Assembly: GCF_002532535.1 (NCBI RefSeq)
Contig: NZ_NQWI01000013.1
Span: 1-64,000 of the forward strand
Direction of reading: 5' to 3'
DNA from: Candidatus Viridilinea mediisalina
Lineage (GTDB): Bacteria > Chloroflexota > Chloroflexia > Chloroflexales > Chloroflexaceae
DNA length: 64,000 bases
The notes below the pieces were generated by a model. The model saw only the letters and a list, made by a program, of their open reading frames with translations, was not told the DNA's origin and did no database searches. Position 1 is the stretch's first letter. Every line of letters starts with the position of its first letter. A program made the position numbers and the translations under genes. This document shows positions 1-8,496 of this stretch, piece by piece.

Positions 1-156
1 GAGGTACTCAGAGTGACAAAGTAATGGGGTACGCAACAAAATCTGCTTCCCCAACAGCGCTCCTTTTGCGCTATTGCTTTATATTAAATGTGTGTTAGGT
101 ACACTTGATTTCATATTGCTATCAAGTATAGCATTATAGCACTGTTTGTTACTTTT
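1..156. other. left-edge segment, no gene recognised
   Basis: No convincing coding region was seen before the insertion sequence. The segment at about 25-56 resembles 50187-50218 (shared GGGGTAC, TCTGCTTCCC and AACA blocks), so it may be part of another dispersed repeat. Confidence 0.4.
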
Positions 157-185
157 GGGTAGTGTCCCTCAACTGCCTTGATGAG
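157..185 (+). repeat. IS left inverted repeat
   Basis: A 29-bp sequence that is the exact reverse complement of 1436-1464. Confidence 0.93.
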
Positions 186-256
186 GTACGATAGTTCATT
201 TACACGTTTTCTGGTACTCTGTACGAAGCAGCAAGTGACTGTTTCGTGAGGATCAG

Positions 257-1302
257 ATGGATTGGGAAACACTCTACTGTCCGAATCAGCAGTGTGGCTC
301 TTACGGCGTGGTCTTTCGCCAGAGCTGCCTCGTACGCAATGGTTCAAGTCATGGTCATAAGCAAGCCTTGTGTCGTTCCTGCGGGCAAAGCGTGAGTATA
401 CGATATGGTACTGCTTACTTGGATTTGAATACTGATCCATCGCTCTTCGAGATGGCCGTGCGTGCCTTGGCAGAGGGCAATTCGCTCCGCAGTACGGCGC
501 GGATTGTCCAAATTGACAAGGACACCGCGTGTAACTGGCTGCATCGGGCCGCAACGCATTGCCGTCTGGTGATGCTGTCCCTCTGGCGTGACGTGGTGGT
601 GACCGAATGCCAACTCGACGAATTGTGGGGGTTTGTGCATACGAAAAACGAACATCTTGCGGGTGCCAAAATGCTCTCAGCAACCTATGGTGATACGTGG
701 ATTTGGCTGGCCTTTGCGCCTGCCTATCGGTTGGTTGTGCATTTCTCGCCGGGAAACGCACACAGGCGGAAGCGAATTTGTTGCTTGAGCGGGTAGCATA
801 TGTGAGTCCGTCGACCATCCCGTTCTTTACCAGTGACCAACTGGCAGCGTATCGGACGGCATTGTTGCATGTGTATGGTCAGTGGGAACAACCCGTGCGG
901 CAAGGCTCGCGGGGCCGTCATCCACACCGCCGTCGTGTAGCACCGCCGGAACTCTTGTATGCCCAGGTCGTGAAACAACGTGAGCGTGGTGCCGTCGTAT
1001 CGGTCAGCACCGAGGTTGTCTTTGGTGATGCGGCAGCCATTGAGGCACGGCTGGCCGAATCGTCGAGCAGCCATGCGGTGAATACGAGCTTTGTTGAACG
1101 CACGAATTTGAGCGTCAGACAGCACAATCGTCGCTTGACACGCAAGACATTGGGCTTCAGCAAAGAACGATCTTGGCTTGAAAAACAACTGTGGCTTTCC
1201 TTGGCATATTACCACTTGGTTCTTCCACACGATAGCTTGCGGGAAGAGTTGACTGAACCAGAACCAACTCGTGGTGATGGTTCAGCCCGTCGCTGGCGTT
1301 AG
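257..1302 (+). CDS. IS1-like transposase, two frames joined by -1 frameshift
   Basis: Frame one (257-796) encodes an InsA-like zinc finger (CPNQQC near residue 8 and CRSC near 41), a helix-turn-helix region and the first catalytic Asp in the LDELWGF motif. Frame two carries the second Asp (FTSDQLAAY) and Glu (FVERTNL), completing a DDE site. A shift at 751-757 would fuse them into about 348 residues, joined as SPG-KRTQ. Frame two stops at TAG 1300-1302, but the same frame continues with VTPAMAAG-like residues to a TGA at 1450-1452 inside the right inverted repeat. The TAG therefore looks like a premature stop removing about 49 residues. All DDE residues lie before it, so activity is undecided. 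Confidence 0.85.
751..757 (+). other. GGGAAAC slippery heptamer for -1 frameshifting
   Basis: In the first frame the bases read G GGA AAC, the canonical X XXY YYZ arrangement. Slipping back one base joins the two transposase frames exactly where family continuity requires. The first frame ends 39 bases later at TAG 794-796. No clear downstream pseudoknot was identified by eye. Confidence 0.8.
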
Positions 1303-1435
1303 GTTACCCCTGCAATGGCTGCAGGAATCACCGATCACGTCTGGACAACGAGCGAGTTGTTGTCCTATCGAGTACCGGTCTCCTTTTTAGAGCAGTTGGA
1401 AAAGTTGGAACATTTGTTTCCTTCTCCTGATTCTG

Positions 1436-1464
1436 CTCATCAAGGCAGTTGAGGGACACTACCC
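1436..1464 (-). repeat. IS right inverted repeat
   Basis: The exact reverse complement of 157-185. It contains the TGA at 1450-1452 that would end an undamaged transposase. Confidence 0.93.
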
Positions 1465-1496
1465 ACTTTTGGGGTATGCTCTTAGGACTACCGCCC

Positions 1497-1767
1497 TAAT
1501 ACCAATTACCCTCGCACCACACCAACGCCCATCTGAACGCAACCTATGGTATATTTCGGGGGTGAACCATGCGCCTACGCTGGTTCGATCCGCTTTCGAC
1601 ATCCTTCTGTAATCAAAGCCTAAGAAGCTGTCTGAAAAGCCGGGGGGCACACGCTGGAGTGCCGGCTTTAGCCGGCTGAAGCCGGCACTCCAACGCCAAC
1701 CCATTGTAGATTGTAGATTGCCGAACATGGCGTCCCAATGGGCTTTCGTGTTCTTGATTTGGTATTA
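1497..1767 (+). repeat. compound of family A and family B dispersed elements
   Basis: The segment opens with an A-type end (TAATACCAATTACCCT, 1497-1512) and closes with an A-type end (TTGGTATTA, to 1767). Inside are a truncated family B hairpin (about 1619-1700, with complementary GCCGGC-rich arms) and a shortened A core (1703-1758). Nothing coding was seen between 1513 and 1618. The sortase ribosome-binding site AGGAGGGG directly follows the right end, so this repeat sets the 5' context of that gene. Confidence 0.75.
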
Positions 1768-1778
1768 GGAGGGGCTCT

Positions 1779-2900
1779 ATGCTGGCACAGCGCATCGTGG
1801 TGACCATAATTCTGTTCGCGCTTGTTGTGCTTGGTTTACTTCATCCACAGCCCGCGCACGCCCAAGGTGAGCGCTGTTTCAGCGAGACAAGCTATTGTAT
1901 TGCGGGTGAGATCCGCCGCTTCTGGGAGCAGAGTGGGGGCTTGCCGGTCTTTGGCTTTCCAATCACTCCGTTGCAAGAGGAGGTGATCGAGGGGCGGCGC
2001 ATCCAGGTGCAGTGGTTCGAGCGCCATCGCCTCGAATTGCACCCCAATCTCGCCCCGCCCTACCGCGTCCAACTCGGGCGTTTGGGGGTGGATCGGCTTG
2101 CACGCGACGGGCGCAGTGGCGTCCATGGCAATGCCAGCAGTGCTGAAGCGGGTTGCCACTTCTTCCCTGAAACCGGCCATACTGTGTGTGGCGAATTTTT
2201 GGCCAACTGGCGTTCCGCCGGGGTTGAGTTGGACGGCCAGCGCGGCTTTAGCGCAGCCGAAAACCTCGCCCTCTTTGGTCTGCCCATCAGCGCCCCTCAA
2301 GAGGAGCGCCTCAGTGATGGGAATGTCTACCTGGTACAGTGGTTCGAGCGGGCACGCATGGAGTTGCATCCCGACCTCCCAGCCGGACGGCGCATTCTCA
2401 ACGGCCTGCTTGGGGCCGAAATGGAGCCTCAAGCCCAAGCGCGCCCTCAGCGCAGCCAGTTGCAGCCGGTACGCATCAGCATCCCCGCAATTGGCCTCGA
2501 TACCCAGATTGTCTCGGTGGGCCTTGATGCCCAAGCCGTGCCGATTGTGCCGCACCACGATGTGGGTTGGTACAACCTGAGTGCTGTGCCTAGTGAAGGC
2601 GACAATGTCGTCCTCTGGGGCCATGTGCTGCGCTGGTCTCATGCGCCCCACATTCCGGCCCCCTTCGCCCAAGTACGCAACCTGCAACTCGGTGCCACGA
2701 TCATCATCACCACGCGCAACGGCGAACAGCATAGCTACCGCGTCAGCGCACAGCGCTGGGTGCGCCCCGACGAAGTGAGCTACATCCTGCCCCAAGGCAG
2801 CGAACGGCTCACCCTTGTCTCCTGCATTGGCGACCAGGTCATCCAGGATGGCTCGGTGGTGGATATGAGCCACCGTTTGATTACGATTGCAACGCGGTAG
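1779..2900 (+). CDS. secreted sortase with two N-terminal FGFPIT/QWFER repeats
   Basis: A 373-residue protein, probably exported (hydrophobic N-terminus, cleavage near AHA at about 28). Residues about 35-105 and 118-205 are two copies of a repeat with FWE, FGFPIT and QWFERHRxELHP blocks; the same repeat occurs in the protein at 40271-41557. The C-terminal 150 residues are a sortase beta-barrel with His282 (WGH), Cys349 (LVSC) and Arg366 (SHR), the catalytic triad of transpeptidases. A strong AGGAGGGG lies 7 bases before the ATG. Sortase subclass is uncertain (class E/F/D-like). No LPxTG-type substrate was noticed in the window, so it may process a distant substrate or none. Confidence 0.85.
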   Translation: MLAQRIVVTIILFALVVLGLLHPQPAHAQGERCFSETSYCIAGEIRRFWEQSGGLPVFGFPITPLQEEVIEGRRIQVQWFERHRLELHPNLAPPYRVQLGRLGVDRLARDGRSGVHGNASSAEAGCHFFPETGHTVCGEFLANWRSAGVELDGQRGFSAAENLALFGLPISAPQEERLSDGNVYLVQWFERARMELHPDLPAGRRILNGLLGAEMEPQAQARPQRSQLQPVRISIPAIGLDTQIVSVGLDAQAVPIVPHHDVGWYNLSAVPSEGDNVVLWGHVLRWSHAPHIPAPFAQVRNLQLGATIIITTRNGEQHSYRVSAQRWVRPDEVSYILPQGSERLTLVSCIGDQVIQDGSVVDMSHRLITIATR

Positions 2901-3250
2901 TGAGGAGGCGAGGATGCGTGAGGCGATGACGCGAAGCTCCTCGCCTCCTCGCGTCATCGCCTCCTCGCGTCATCGCCTCGCCTCCTCGCGTCATCGCCTC
3001 CTCGCGTCATCGCCTCGCCTCCTCGCGTCATCGCCTCCTCGCCTCATCGCCTCGCCTCCTCGCGTCATCGCCTCGCCTCCTCGCGTCATCGCCTCCTCGC
3101 CTCCTCGCCTCGCCTCCTCGCGTCATCGCCTCCTCGCGTCATCGCCTCGCCTCCTCGCGTCATCGCCTCCTCGCGTCATCGCCTCGCCTCCTCGCGTCAT
3201 CGCCTCCTCGCCTCATCGCCTCGCCTCCTCGCATCCTCGCGTCATCGAAC
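2901..3250. repeat. GC-rich minisatellite of family D units
   Basis: Tandem mixture of CCTCGCGTCATCG and CCTCGCC units running from the sortase stop into the next, convergent gene. It begins with GAGGATGCGTGAGGCG, the family D core also seen at 44229-44250. One strand is open for over 150 codons, but the product is only low-complexity SSPPRVIAS-like sequence and is rejected as a gene. The last residues of the DUF2723 gene are encoded here. Confidence 0.9.
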
Positions 3251-4814
3251 GTAACTCCCCACTAGCCACCTGCACAACCCAACACGGCGGGCGGGTGGGA
3301 TTCTGGGCGATGAGCGCCATGTCCCAGCCGGAGCCAAGACCATGGGGTAGCACAAGATCAGGATAGTAGCGGCGCAGGTTCGCCCGGTACCAATCGTAGG
3401 GTAGCAGCGGGGTGACTACCAACACCAGATCGGGGCGCTGGCCCTGGCCATAGTGGGCATACCAGAGTGGGAAGCTGTCGCGATCTTCGCGGGTGAAGAT
3501 GATCGCTCCGGTTGGCGCTTGGGCCAAGAGGGTTGCACTGAATTGCGCTGCCGCCTGATCATGGCGTGCCGCCCGCATTGCGGGCCATGGGCTTGTAAGG
3601 CGCAAGAGCAGCAGTACGAGCAGTAAAACCAGCAGGATACTAGGGGTTATGCGTGCAATCTTCTGGCTAACCACCAAAACCCACGCCACTGCCACGCCAA
3701 CGCCCACCGCACCAAGCAGCAGCACCGGCAGCAGGTAGACCTGAGCGTCATGGCTGCGGTAGCCCACCGCGAAGGCGAGAGTCACGAGGGCGACAAGGAG
3801 CATGGCGAGGCGCAACGGGGCTGCCGTTCGCATTGGTACCAGCAGCAGCCCCGCGAGGGCCAGCCCAAGTCCCAGGCTGCCCATTTGGGCATACAGCAAC
3901 TCCAAGGCGTAACTCAAGGGGCGCTCTAGGGGCTGCAAGGCCATATGGTGGTAGAGTTGGCCACTCACCAACCAAACCAACCCCTCGATACTGCGTGGAT
4001 CGCCCCAACTCGCCGGGGTCGCCCCGGCCCGCACGGGCAATAGCAGGTAGACCATCAGGCCCAAGAGCAACCAAAGTAGGCAACGAGCTACCGGCTGCCA
4101 CGGCAGGTAAGCCGAGATGTTTGAGGCACTAGTTCGGAGCCACGTTACAATCTTTCGCGGACGCGAGGAGGTGAGGGCTTCGCGTCCTCGCCCCCTCGCG
4201 TCACGTATTGCCACCGCCCAACAGCGCCAGACCAAAAGCAACAGCAGCGCCACCACCGTTGCCGCAGCGGTCAGATGGTTGCCCAAAGCCAAGCCAGCAC
4301 TAAGCCCAGCAAGGCCTACCTGCTGGGCGCTTGGCAGAGCCATACGGTCATGGTGGGTTGGCGGCACACACCAACCCGCAGCCCACCACCAGAGTAGGGC
4401 CGAGCAGAGCGCATGCAGGCTATAGACCTCCACAATGACCGCTTGGCTCCAGAAGAGCGGGGTAAAGCCCAACCAGAGCGCGGCAAAGCCAGCGGCCACA
4501 GCGGACTGCCAGCCCTGCAGCGGGCTCAGAGTCAGCACGAGTTGCACCACGAGTAGCGCACTCAGAATCGCACACAGCGCAGAAAAGATCGCCTGCTGCA
4601 ATGCTAGATCGCCCAACGGCAACCAACGAAAGCCGTCCATGAGCAGCAGATAGCTCGGATAGCCTGTAGGATGCGGCACCCCACCAGTCGCCACTGCGGT
4701 CAGCAGATCGCCGCTATCGGCCCCGTGGTGCGCCCAGGTCACCCCTGGCACCAACGTCAGCCCGTAGACCAGACTGAGCACCAGGGCCACGAGCATAATG
4801 GTGAGGAGACGCAT
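3213..4814 (-). CDS. DUF2723 (TMEM260-like) polytopic membrane protein
   Basis: About 533 residues with roughly eleven hydrophobic segments. The N-terminal stretch with GADSGDLLTAVATGG followed by VPHPTGYP is the DUF2723 signature; eukaryotic TMEM260 relatives are O-mannosyltransferases, so a GT-C-type lipid-sugar-dependent glycosyltransferase is plausible (inference). The ATG at 4814 is preferred over the upstream TTG at 4844. Two oddities are visible. Residues about 203-225 are encoded by a family D repeat (4141-4206), which keeps the frame. The last ten residues (MTRGCEEARR) come from the minisatellite, so the natural C-terminus may have been replaced. Confidence 0.75.
   Translation of the reverse strand: MRLLTIMLVALVLSLVYGLTLVPGVTWAHHGADSGDLLTAVATGGVPHPTGYPSYLLLMDGFRWLPLGDLALQQAIFSALCAILSALLVVQLVLTLSPLQGWQSAVAAGFAALWLGFTPLFWSQAVIVEVYSLHALCSALLWWWAAGWCVPPTHHDRMALPSAQQVGLAGLSAGLALGNHLTAAATVVALLLLLVWRCWAVAIRDARGRGREALTSSRPRKIVTWLRTSASNISAYLPWQPVARCLLWLLLGLMVYLLLPVRAGATPASWGDPRSIEGLVWLVSGQLYHHMALQPLERPLSYALELLYAQMGSLGLGLALAGLLLVPMRTAAPLRLAMLLVALVTLAFAVGYRSHDAQVYLLPVLLLGAVGVGVAVAWVLVVSQKIARITPSILLVLLLVLLLLRLTSPWPAMRAARHDQAAAQFSATLLAQAPTGAIIFTREDRDSFPLWYAHYGQGQRPDLVLVVTPLLPYDWYRANLRRYYPDLVLPHGLGSGWDMALIAQNPTRPPCWVVQVASGELRSMTRGCEEARR
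4141..4206. repeat. family D element inside the DUF2723 gene
   Basis: CACGTTACAATCTTTCGCGG and the following GACGCGAGGAGG block match the left part of the element at 44215-44240 (CACGTTACCATTTGCGAGG, then GACGCGAGGATG). It is self-complementary (CGCGGACGCGAGG against CGTCCTCGC). It lies in frame in the coding sequence and adds an Arg/Ser/Thr-rich loop. Confidence 0.6.
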
Positions 4815-4885
4815 AGGGCGTTCAGGGAGTGAGTAGTGGTGCAAATTTTTATACCTTTTGAGTGAACGTTGTTATGGGCAACAGA

Positions 4886-4930
4886 CTTCATCCTTCATCC
4901 TTCATCCTTCATCCTTCATCCTTCATCCTT
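4886..4930. repeat. CTTCATC 7-bp tandem repeat
   Basis: About 6.4 perfect copies of CTTCATC lie between the divergent DUF2723 gene and radC. No other element was seen in the 4845-5020 gap. Confidence 0.9.
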
Positions 4931-5020
4931 CCCCAAAAGCGTATCTTTTGGCCTGTTCCAACGGTATAGATACAGAGAGACTCAATTGCAGGGTCTCAAA
5001 CAAGCTCCCAGGAGAAGGAT

Positions 5021-5719
5021 ATGAGCGTGTATCAGCCTCGAATTAAGGAAATACCACTCAGCGACCAGCCGCGTGAACGGTTAGTGCTTGTTGGCCCCGG
5101 CGCCCTGAGCGACGCCGAACTCTTAGCCATCCTCTTGCGCGTCGGCGTGCCAGGGCTCAATGTGCTGAACCTCGCGCAACAGATGTTGCACGAGCATGGC
5201 GGCTGGCCTGGGCTGTTGCGTATGGATTACCATGATCTCTGTCAGCGCCACGGCATGGGCGCGGCGAAAGCGGCAACGGTGAAGGCTGCCCTCGAGATTG
5301 GCCGACGCCTGCTGCTCGCTGGCCCCGATGAGCGTATGCAGATCAAGAGCCCCGCCGATGCTGCGACCCTGCTTATGGTTGAGATGGGCCATCTCGATCA
5401 AGAACACCTGCGTGCTGTGCTGCTCGATACCAAAAACCGCGTCCAACAGGTAGCAACGATCTACATCGGTAGCGTTAACAGCGCCCAGATCCGCATCGGT
5501 GAGATCTTCAAAGAGGCGATTCGGCGCAATAGTGCTGCCCTGATTGTAGCCCATAACCACCCCTCTGGAGACCCCACCCCCTCACCAGAGGATGTCCTCG
5601 TGACGCGCCAGATTGTTGAGGCCGGGAAGCTCCTCGATGTAGAGTGCCTGGACCACCTGGTCATTGGGCACGGACGCTATGTGAGCATGCGCGAACGGGG
5701 CTTGGGGTTTACGGTATAA
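5021..5719 (+). CDS. radC: RadC family JAB/MPN-domain protein
   Basis: A 232-residue protein of normal family length. An N-terminal helix-hairpin-helix region (about 15-95) precedes a JAB1/MPN metalloprotease-like domain. The metal motif [11 protein letters not shown] supplies His178, His180 and Asp184, and a Glu lies upstream (GEIFKEA). RadC was linked to DNA repair, but its biochemical role is unsettled. AGGAGAAGG precedes the ATG. Its TAA stop (5717-5719) is shared with the first bases of a family A element. Confidence 0.93.
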   Translation: MSVYQPRIKEIPLSDQPRERLVLVGPGALSDAELLAILLRVGVPGLNVLNLAQQMLHEHGGWPGLLRMDYHDLCQRHGMGAAKAATVKAALEIGRRLLLAGPDERMQIKSPADAATLLMVEMGHLDQEHLRAVLLDTKNRVQQVATIYIGSVNSAQIRIGEIFKEAIRRNSAALIVAHNHPSGDPTPSPEDVLVTRQIVEAGKLLDVECLDHLVIGHGRYVSMRERGLGFTV

Positions 5720-5773
5720 TGCCATTTCAGATTGTAGATTGTAGATTGTAGATTGCCGAACATGGCGTCCCAA
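5717..5773 (+). repeat. family A element, copy with truncated core
   Basis: TAATGCCATTTCAG, then three ATTGTAG units, then ATTGCCGAACATGGCGTCCCAA, then lost. It overlaps the radC stop codon, and the AAAGGA just after it serves as the next gene's ribosome-binding site. Confidence 0.88.
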
Positions 5774-5789
5774 AGGAATTCTCACCCCC

Positions 5790-6560
5790 ATGCCCATCGA
5801 ACCAACCCATATGTTCCTCCTCTTCATCGCCGCCATGGTTGCAGGCATACTCAATGCTGTTGCGGGCGGGGGGAGTTTTATTTCGTTTCCGGCACTCCTT
5901 TTTACCGGAGTGCCGGCCATTCCGGCCAATGCGACCAATACTGCCGCCTTGTGGCCAGGTGCGGCGGCGAGTGTTGGTGCCTACCGCGAGGAGTTGCAGC
6001 GTCAGCGGGGCCAACTGAAACTCTTTTCGGGCTTGAGCCTGCTCGGCGGGCTATTGGGGGCGCTGCTGCTGCTCCGTATGCGCGAGAGCGTCTTTGTGCA
6101 ACTGATTCCCTACCTCATGCTCTTGGCCACGGTGGTCTTTATTGCCAGCCCGGCGATTACGCGCTTCACCCGCCAGCGGCAAGGCAGCACCGGCCAAGTG
6201 AGTCCCTTGCGCCGCTTGGGGCTGATGTTGGTCTATCTGCTCGTAGCGATCTATGGTGGCTTCTTCGGAGCCGGGCTGGGCATCTTGACCCTGGCGGTTC
6301 TCGCGCTGCTTGGCGGCGAAAATATTCACGAGATGAACGCGCTCAAAACCCTCCAAGCAGCACTGATCAACGGGATTGCCGTCTTCACCTTTATCTTCGC
6401 CGGGATCATCCAATGGCCCCAGATGATAATCATGACCACCGGAGCGATCATTGGGGGCTACAGCGGGGCCGCAGTAGCGCGGCGCATGCCCACCCGCGTC
6501 GTGCGGGGCATCGTGATTGTGATCAGCGTGGTGCTGACGACCTACTTTTTTGTAAGATAG
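5790..6560 (+). CDS. TauE/SafE family permease
   Basis: A 256-residue integral membrane protein with about eight hydrophobic segments and two internally similar halves: NAVAGGGSFISFPAL near residue 20 and IYGGFFGAGLGIL near 150. Both are hallmarks of the TauE/SafE (sulfite exporter) superfamily, which moves organic or inorganic sulfur anions. The substrate cannot be told from sequence. AAAGGA precedes the ATG by 12 bases. It converges on the next gene across a 66-bp gap. Confidence 0.88.
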   Translation: MPIEPTHMFLLFIAAMVAGILNAVAGGGSFISFPALLFTGVPAIPANATNTAALWPGAAASVGAYREELQRQRGQLKLFSGLSLLGGLLGALLLLRMRESVFVQLIPYLMLLATVVFIASPAITRFTRQRQGSTGQVSPLRRLGLMLVYLLVAIYGGFFGAGLGILTLAVLALLGGENIHEMNALKTLQAALINGIAVFTFIFAGIIQWPQMIIMTTGAIIGGYSGAAVARRMPTRVVRGIVIVISVVLTTYFFVR

Positions 6561-6626
6561 CCTATATTCTATGTATATTTATTAGGGTTTTCTATCGTAA
6601 CAAAAGTATACCAGCTTTCGCTCGCC

Positions 6627-8294
6627 CTAACCATCCTGTAGTTCCCTCCGTTCAAACAGATCAAATCCGCCTATAGTTGCCGTCAACTGATAGCCCTGCT
6701 CCTCAAAGAAGGGGTGAACGCCAATTGGACGCACGTTGTGGTAGGTGATGATCAGTGGGGGCGCATGCTGCCGTAAGCTGGCAAGCAGTTCCTCGCGGGC
6801 ACTGGGCAGACGATCCACGGGGTAGTCGTAGACAAAGCGAGAACTAGGACGGCGCTGGGCGAGGTAGTAGATCTGTGGTTCGGCAGCCCAGACGAAGATA
6901 GGTTGATCGGGGGGGACGTTGTTTGCTACATAGGCGGCGACTTCGCGCGCATAGGCAAAGAAGTAGGCACCGTCCCATTCGTAGAGTTGGCTGATCTGGT
7001 CGTTGGGTTCCATCTGGCGCAGTTCGGCTATCTCGTTGGGCACGGGGGCGATCAGGGCGCCTGTGATAAGGCTGGCAAGCAGCGCGGCGATCCAGGTTTG
7101 GCCCATGCGTTGGGCCAGACCTTGGGCCCACCACGCCAGCCCGGCCCCCGCCCAGAGGCTAAAGATGGGCATGGCGGCGAGGTAGTAGTGCGGGTAGGGC
7201 CGTAGGCTCAAGAAGGCCGTGGCTAACAGCGCCAAGCCCCACAGACTCACTAGGCTATGGGCGGCCAGCCAACCTATGGGCATGCTGCGTGGCTGAGGTG
7301 CAGCCTGCCCGCCTGTGGGTATGTGTTCAGCCTTGGCAAGTCCAGAAGAGCGGGCCTTCCGCCCTTGTCTGCTCTTTGAGGACGAGACGGCTTCACTCTC
7401 AGGCGCAGAGTCCATCGTGGGCTTACGGGCAGACGAGCGCCGCAGATAGAGCGCCATGCCTAGTGAAATCCAGAGCCAGCCCAATAACGCCGGCAGGCCT
7501 AGGGTGAGCATCGGTTGCCAAATGCGCCAGAGTTGCGCCCAGTTCCAGCCTTGCGCCAGGCTCTCGGCGGCATAGAGCCGGTTGTAGACCCAGAGTGCTT
7601 CGTAGGCCGCCCCTAGGGCTCCTTGCATCCAGATGATCAGCATGAAGGCCAAGAGGGGCGCGAGCAGCCCCAAGGCGGCGAGGCTCACCCCAAGCAGGAT
7701 GCGCTGCCAAGTCCAACGCGCCAGCAGCGGGGCGAGCAATAAGGGCACCAGTAGCGCCAAACCGATGGGCTTGGCCAAGGTAGCCAAGCCTACCGCCACC
7801 CCGGCCCCAAAGAGCCAACCCGGCCTTTGGCGCAGCAGCGCCTCAACCGCCAAAAGACAGCCGAGGGTCGCGGGTAACATCAGTACCGCTTCGCTGTTGA
7901 ATGTCAGCCCTTGAAAACGCCAACTACTCGCGTAGCTTAGGCAGAGCGCCAGACTGGCCAGGGCCGCAAGCCTGCCGTAGAGCCGCCAAGCCAACGCGAA
8001 CAAGAGCCCGCCACTGACCATGAGGTAGCCGGTTGCCCATTGGCGCACGGCCACCACGGGATCGCCGGGGAGCGCCACTGCCCCCATATAAACAAGGTGT
8101 ACCAAAGGGGGCTTGTGGTCGAAGAGATCGCGGTAGAGTACGTCGCCTGCAAGCAAACGTGCCGCGATGATTGCATAGGCCCCTTCATCCCGTTCGAGCG
8201 GCAGCGCATGCAGTGGTGCCCGCAGCCACCACGTAAACCCAACCAGCAGTAAGGCACAGAAGAGCGTAATGCGATGATGGTGCAGATGGTGCAT
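6627..8294 (-). CDS. GT39/ArnT-like glycosyltransferase, membrane
   Basis: About 555 residues from the ATG at 8294. An N-terminal TM segment is followed by the GT-C active-site loop ERDEGAYA (near residue 38) and FDHKPP (near 60), both characteristic of the ArnT/PMT dolichyl- or polyprenyl-phosphate-sugar transferases. Nine or more further hydrophobic segments follow, then a C-terminal soluble domain ending in an FxxEQGYQLTATIGGFDLFERR-like region. It probably transfers a sugar from a lipid carrier to an envelope acceptor. A Ser/Lys-rich loop near residues 300-340 breaks the TM pattern. Acceptor unknown. Confidence 0.82.
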   Translation of the reverse strand: MHHLHHHRITLFCALLLVGFTWWLRAPLHALPLERDEGAYAIIAARLLAGDVLYRDLFDHKPPLVHLVYMGAVALPGDPVVAVRQWATGYLMVSGGLLFALAWRLYGRLAALASLALCLSYASSWRFQGLTFNSEAVLMLPATLGCLLAVEALLRQRPGWLFGAGVAVGLATLAKPIGLALLVPLLLAPLLARWTWQRILLGVSLAALGLLAPLLAFMLIIWMQGALGAAYEALWVYNRLYAAESLAQGWNWAQLWRIWQPMLTLGLPALLGWLWISLGMALYLRRSSARKPTMDSAPESEAVSSSKSRQGRKARSSGLAKAEHIPTGGQAAPQPRSMPIGWLAAHSLVSLWGLALLATAFLSLRPYPHYYLAAMPIFSLWAGAGLAWWAQGLAQRMGQTWIAALLASLITGALIAPVPNEIAELRQMEPNDQISQLYEWDGAYFFAYAREVAAYVANNVPPDQPIFVWAAEPQIYYLAQRRPSSRFVYDYPVDRLPSAREELLASLRQHAPPLIITYHNVRPIGVHPFFEEQGYQLTATIGGFDLFERRELQDG

Positions 8295-8341
8295 TGGGCT
8301 ATCATACCATGCGAGGACGAGGGAGCATGAGGCTACCGAGG

Positions 8342-8473
8342 GCACAGAGGATTACACCACAGAGGCACCGAGAGCGCAGAGCGTTGCACCACAGAGGCTA
8401 CCGATATCTGATAATTTGGGCGTCCCTCCTAATCAGCAGCATCTCTGTGTTCTCTGTGCCTCTGTGGTAAAAT
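8342..8473. repeat. family C inverted-repeat element
   Basis: The left arm carries ACCACAGAGGCACCGAGAG and the right arm CTCTGTGTTCTCTGTGCC then TCTGTGGTAAAATT, so the two ends can pair over about 30 bases. An extra half unit (GCACCACAGAGGCTACCG) lies inside. A second copy is at 29752-29880 and a half copy near 62928-62958. Confidence 0.85.
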
Positions 8474-8496
8474 TCTCTCCATCTCTCTCCACCTCT

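Larger units (their letters stand above)
157..1464 (+). mobile_element. IS1-like insertion sequence, about 1.3 kb
   Basis: The element is bounded by perfect 29-bp inverted repeats at 157-185 and 1436-1464 (outer end GGGTAGTGTCCCTC). A 6-bp direct repeat ACTTTT flanks it directly (151-156 and 1465-1470); the identity continues into GGG on both sides. IS1-family elements usually make 8-9 bp duplications, so the exact target duplication is uncertain. It carries one transposase split over two frames, and the extended reading frame ends inside the right repeat, as is common for insertion sequences. It landed next to a block of dispersed repeats at 1497-1767. Confidence 0.9.

Noticed and set aside
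1836-2957. 373-codon antisense frame opposite the sortase gene
   Set aside because: The plus frame has signal peptide, repeats and the complete sortase triad; the antisense product has no recognisable features.
2887-3366. 159-codon frame through the GC-rich minisatellite
   Set aside because: The product is a low-complexity SSPPRVIAS repeat with no plausible fold; it is repeat DNA.
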